DNA of 64,000 nucleotides from HLUCCA09 sp039822045 (lineage in GTDB: Bacteria; Pseudomonadota; Alphaproteobacteria; Rhodobacterales; Rhodobacteraceae): assembly GCA_039822045.1 (NCBI GenBank), contig JBCBMY010000024.1:1-64000 (forward strand), given 5' to 3'. The number at the start of each line of letters is the position of its first letter. Within the stretch, counting starts at the first letter, position 1. Below the pieces are notes generated by a model. It ran no database searches. It saw nothing but the letters and a program-made list of their open reading frames with translations, and was not told where the DNA came from. Below are positions 62,010-64,000 of the stretch, piece after piece. Both the position numbers and the translations under genes were made by a program.

Positions 62010-62974
62010 CTTGTAGGTGTTCCTAGGGGATAAGCGTGGCGAGTTGTCGAAGTCGAGTGAAGAGATGGTGCGTCGCGGAAACTGGAACTGGGGACACGGA
62101 CACTACGTTGGAGAGAAGCGAGCAATTTAGTTGAAACACAAGGAACTGAAGAACTCATTAACGCAACGAAACTGCAATCCAATTCGAAACGCACTGCTCT
62201 GCCTAAACTCAAAATAGACCGGGAATTGCGCTACTCGGATTGGAACACTAAACTGGGAAACTGGCGATCGAATGGTGCTAGGCAAACGCCACTGTCTGCC
62301 CGAGCCATCCTGTCGTACCTGATCTCTTAACATTTGAGTGCACGTACCGCTTGTTGAGAACAACTCGCTTTTGCTAGCGTTCTTATTGCGAACCGTATGT
62401 AGACGGCTCCGAGAGATAGCAAACACGCCTTGTGGGAAAACGATCCAAACTGGCGGAATCAAGCCGATGACCCTGGAGCAGTACGAACGAATCCGCCTAT
62501 CTGCTAGACGTTTTCGCCAACAGAGCAAGGGGAAGTGCAGACGCACAAGCTCGTGCCCGTCCGGCACGCCGGGGGCACGGGTCTTTAGAACCGTTTTGAG
62601 CGATGGCGACAGCATCCATACACCCTGAGTGTCACAAATAAACTGCGAAGGTGTCGAATTGTCTCTTTTGATAAGGGCTAAAGTTTGTCGGCGTGGTGGT
62701 AGAACTGCGAAGATTTCGTGAACGACCCCAAGAAAGACTACTGAGAAATTGGGCGCACGCATAACGCGTCCTACTGCGAATAAAGCATAAGCGGTGAAAA
62801 TACCGTTCGCCGGCGCAATACCGTAATGGAACCTCGGCGTGCTCGCGAATGCCAGACGGCAATCGTTACCTTGACGGCGGGCCGCTCGCCGGCGTTCTGC
62901 CCTCGTGATAGGGCTTTACGACTGATGCCGAAGTGCGCGAGACCATCCTGGTGCGGGAGTGGTATCGGAAGCAC
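62010..62974. other. Gene-free divergent region with hairpin
   Basis: A 965-base gap between the divergent RTX and flippase genes. The longest frame (62127-62762, minus) has the Cys/Ser/Arg-rich composition of a chance frame. A strong hairpin lies at 62552-62579: a 7-bp stem CGTGCCC/GGGCACG, a two-base bulge, then CCGG/CCGG with a CACG loop. Much of the gap is AT-richer than the genes. It should hold promoters for both genes. Confidence 0.5.
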
Positions 62975-64000
62975 ATGGCCAAGTTCGGTTTCTTCAGGAA
63001 TGTCGGCGCGCTGAGCGGGTCGCGCGTTGTAGTTGTACTCCTGCAGTTCGCTGCGCTGCCGGTAATCGCTCGGTATCTAACCACTGCGGAGTTCGGTCTC
63101 GTGGCCCTGGCCATGAGCGTCGTCGTGTTCTGCCAGACGCTCAGCGACGCGGGTCTCGGACGGTCGCTGATCCGGCAGCCAATTTACGATCGTGCAGAAT
63201 GGAGCAGTGTCTTCTGGTTTCTCGCCGCGGTAGGCCTAGGCTTAGGGGCGCTGGTCGTTATGGTATCCGGTCCTTTGGCGGCGCTTTTCGGAGCACCCGA
63301 ACTGCGCCCTCTCCTACAGGTTTTCGGAGTGATGCCATTTCTGTCCGCGGTCACGGCGATCCCTGCGGCCTTTATGGAAAAGCACAATCGCTTCGCCCCT
63401 CTCGCCACCGTACGGTTGGGGAGCGCGCTTGCAGGCCTCGCCATTGCGGTGGTGCTCGCAGTCGCGGGCGCCGGGGCCTGGGCATTGGTGGCCCAGCAGA
63501 TCTCGGTCGCCGCCATTGACCTCGTCGCGATTTGGTTGCTCAGCAACTTCCGGCCTGCCGCGGCGCTTCGTGCCAACGATCTGGAGCGCCACTATGGGTT
63601 TGCCCGCGACAATATCGGTGTTTCGCTGCTATTTACCGCCCAACGACAGCTGCCTGTCATGCTCATCGGCTATGTGCTGGGCTCTTCAACCTTGGGTCTT
63701 TATGCCATGAGCCAACGGCTCTTGCGATTGCCGCTGATGGGCTTTAGTGGGCCGTTCTCGCAAGTCGTCTACGTCCGCATGGCGCGGGTCCAAGCGGAGC
63801 CAGCGCGGGTCGGCGATCTTTACGTGGAGTCGGTGCGCGCCATGGCCCTCGTCGTGCTGCCGCCGATGCTGCTGGTAGCCGCGATTGGCGAACAGACCTT
63901 CTCGCTCCTGTTCTCTGAGGCTTGGCGCCAATCGGGCCTGGTCTATGCCCTGGCGGCTCCAGGTGTCGCGCTCGAGGTGGCGACGTCGGCGGCCGGCGTC
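62975..64000 (+). CDS. Wzx-type oligosaccharide flippase, N-terminal 342 residues (runs off window)
   Basis: The frame is open from the ATG at 62975 to the last base. A GGAAG patch precedes the start by four bases; a GTG eight codons upstream is alternative. It starts KFGFFRNVGALSGSRVVVVLLQFAALPVIARYLTTAEFGLVALAMS, the typical N-terminal helices of polysaccharide-transport (MOP/Wzx, pfam Polysacc_synt) proteins, with GARP-like motif ARYLTTAEFGLV. At least eight membrane helices follow, including NIGVSLLFTAQRQLPVMLIGYVLG and LGLYAMSQRLLRLP. It would flip the lipid-linked repeat unit to the periplasm. The 3' end is outside the window. Confidence 0.85.
   Translation, partial: MAKFGFFRNVGALSGSRVVVVLLQFAALPVIARYLTTAEFGLVALAMSVVVFCQTLSDAGLGRSLIRQPIYDRAEWSSVFWFLAAVGLGLGALVVMVSGPLAALFGAPELRPLLQVFGVMPFLSAVTAIPAAFMEKHNRFAPLATVRLGSALAGLAIAVVLAVAGAGAWALVAQQISVAAIDLVAIWLLSNFRPAAALRANDLERHYGFARDNIGVSLLFTAQRQLPVMLIGYVLGSSTLGLYAMSQRLLRLPLMGFSGPFSQVVYVRMARVQAEPARVGDLYVESVRAMALVVLPPMLLVAAIGEQTFSLLFSEAWRQSGLVYALAAPGVALEVATSAAGV

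Noticed and set aside
62127..62762. Minus-strand frame of 211 codons
   Set aside because: Rich in Cys, Ser, Arg and Phe with no domain or motif; typical of a chance frame in a non-coding region.
1..64000. tRNA, rRNA, riboswitch and CRISPR features
   Set aside because: No sequence with the expected structure was seen in reading the window, although short ncRNAs could be missed by eye.

Overview
The window looks like part of a plasmid or chromid from a marine alphaproteobacterium, most likely of the Rhodobacteraceae (roseobacter group). Three things suggest this: a GC-rich sequence, an extrachromosomal replication module of parA, parB and an RPA-family initiator (about 16.4-20.7 kb), and family content typical of that group (RTX proteins, Hint-domain proteins, ExoY/ExoF/ExoQ-like exopolysaccharide genes). 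No rRNA, tRNA or CRISPR array was recognised. The organism assignment is inferred from gene families, not from a database search.

Almost everything outside the replication module concerns an envelope or extracellular polysaccharide. Region 1 (1-15.2 kb) holds the end of an RTX protein, a glycosyltransferase, an SQD1-type UDP-sulfoquinovose synthase, an O-antigen-ligase/ExoQ-like polymerase, a putative metal-dependent hydrolase, a GlpD-like FAD oxidoreductase, a tight operon of sulfotransferase and two glycosyltransferases with a GH16 glycanase, a divergent glycosyltransferase, and the ExoY-like priming transferase. It ends in a fused remnant of two genes. Region 2 (15.5-21.2 kb) holds a PPP-type phosphatase, parB, parS-like palindromes, parA, a repeat-bearing AT-rich origin candidate and the initiator gene. 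Region 3 (21.2-26.1 kb) holds a Hint-like protein, a glycosyltransferase and a truncated SDR gene cut by a decayed IS481-family element.

Region 4 (26.1-36.6 kb) is the most unusual part. It has a 1041-residue RTX protein with a DUF5060/glycosidase-like half, then a minus-strand operon (LPG-synthase-like membrane protein, sulfotransferase, hexapeptide acyltransferase, GMC oxidoreductase, Tat-exported small subunit, 55-residue membrane protein), facing a divergent SDR and methyltransferase pair. Broken or partial relatives of five of these genes are scattered elsewhere in the window, as if a second related cassette had been dismantled.

Region 5 (36.6-50 kb) holds IS fragments, membrane glycosyltransferases of GT-C type, GT2/GtrA proteins, two more sulfotransferases and a paralogue of the first glycosyltransferase. 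The 43.5-47.8 kb stretch looks visibly more AT-rich than its neighbours. Region 6 (50-64 kb) holds the export and assembly core: an ExoF/Wza-like export protein, a tandem of two GT2-like membrane proteins, a Wzz/BY-kinase, ExoM/ExoA-like glycosyltransferases, a very large RTX protein with a G8 domain and beta-helix, and the start of a Wzx-type flippase that runs off the end.

Together these genes could prime (ExoY), extend (many glycosyltransferases), sulfate (four intact sulfotransferases plus UDP-sulfoquinovose synthase), acylate, flip (Wzx), polymerise (ExoQ/Wzy-like), export (ExoF, Wzc) and trim (GH16, secreted RTX enzymes) an acidic, probably sulfated exopolysaccharide. PAPS synthesis genes and a type I secretion system for the RTX proteins are not in the window.
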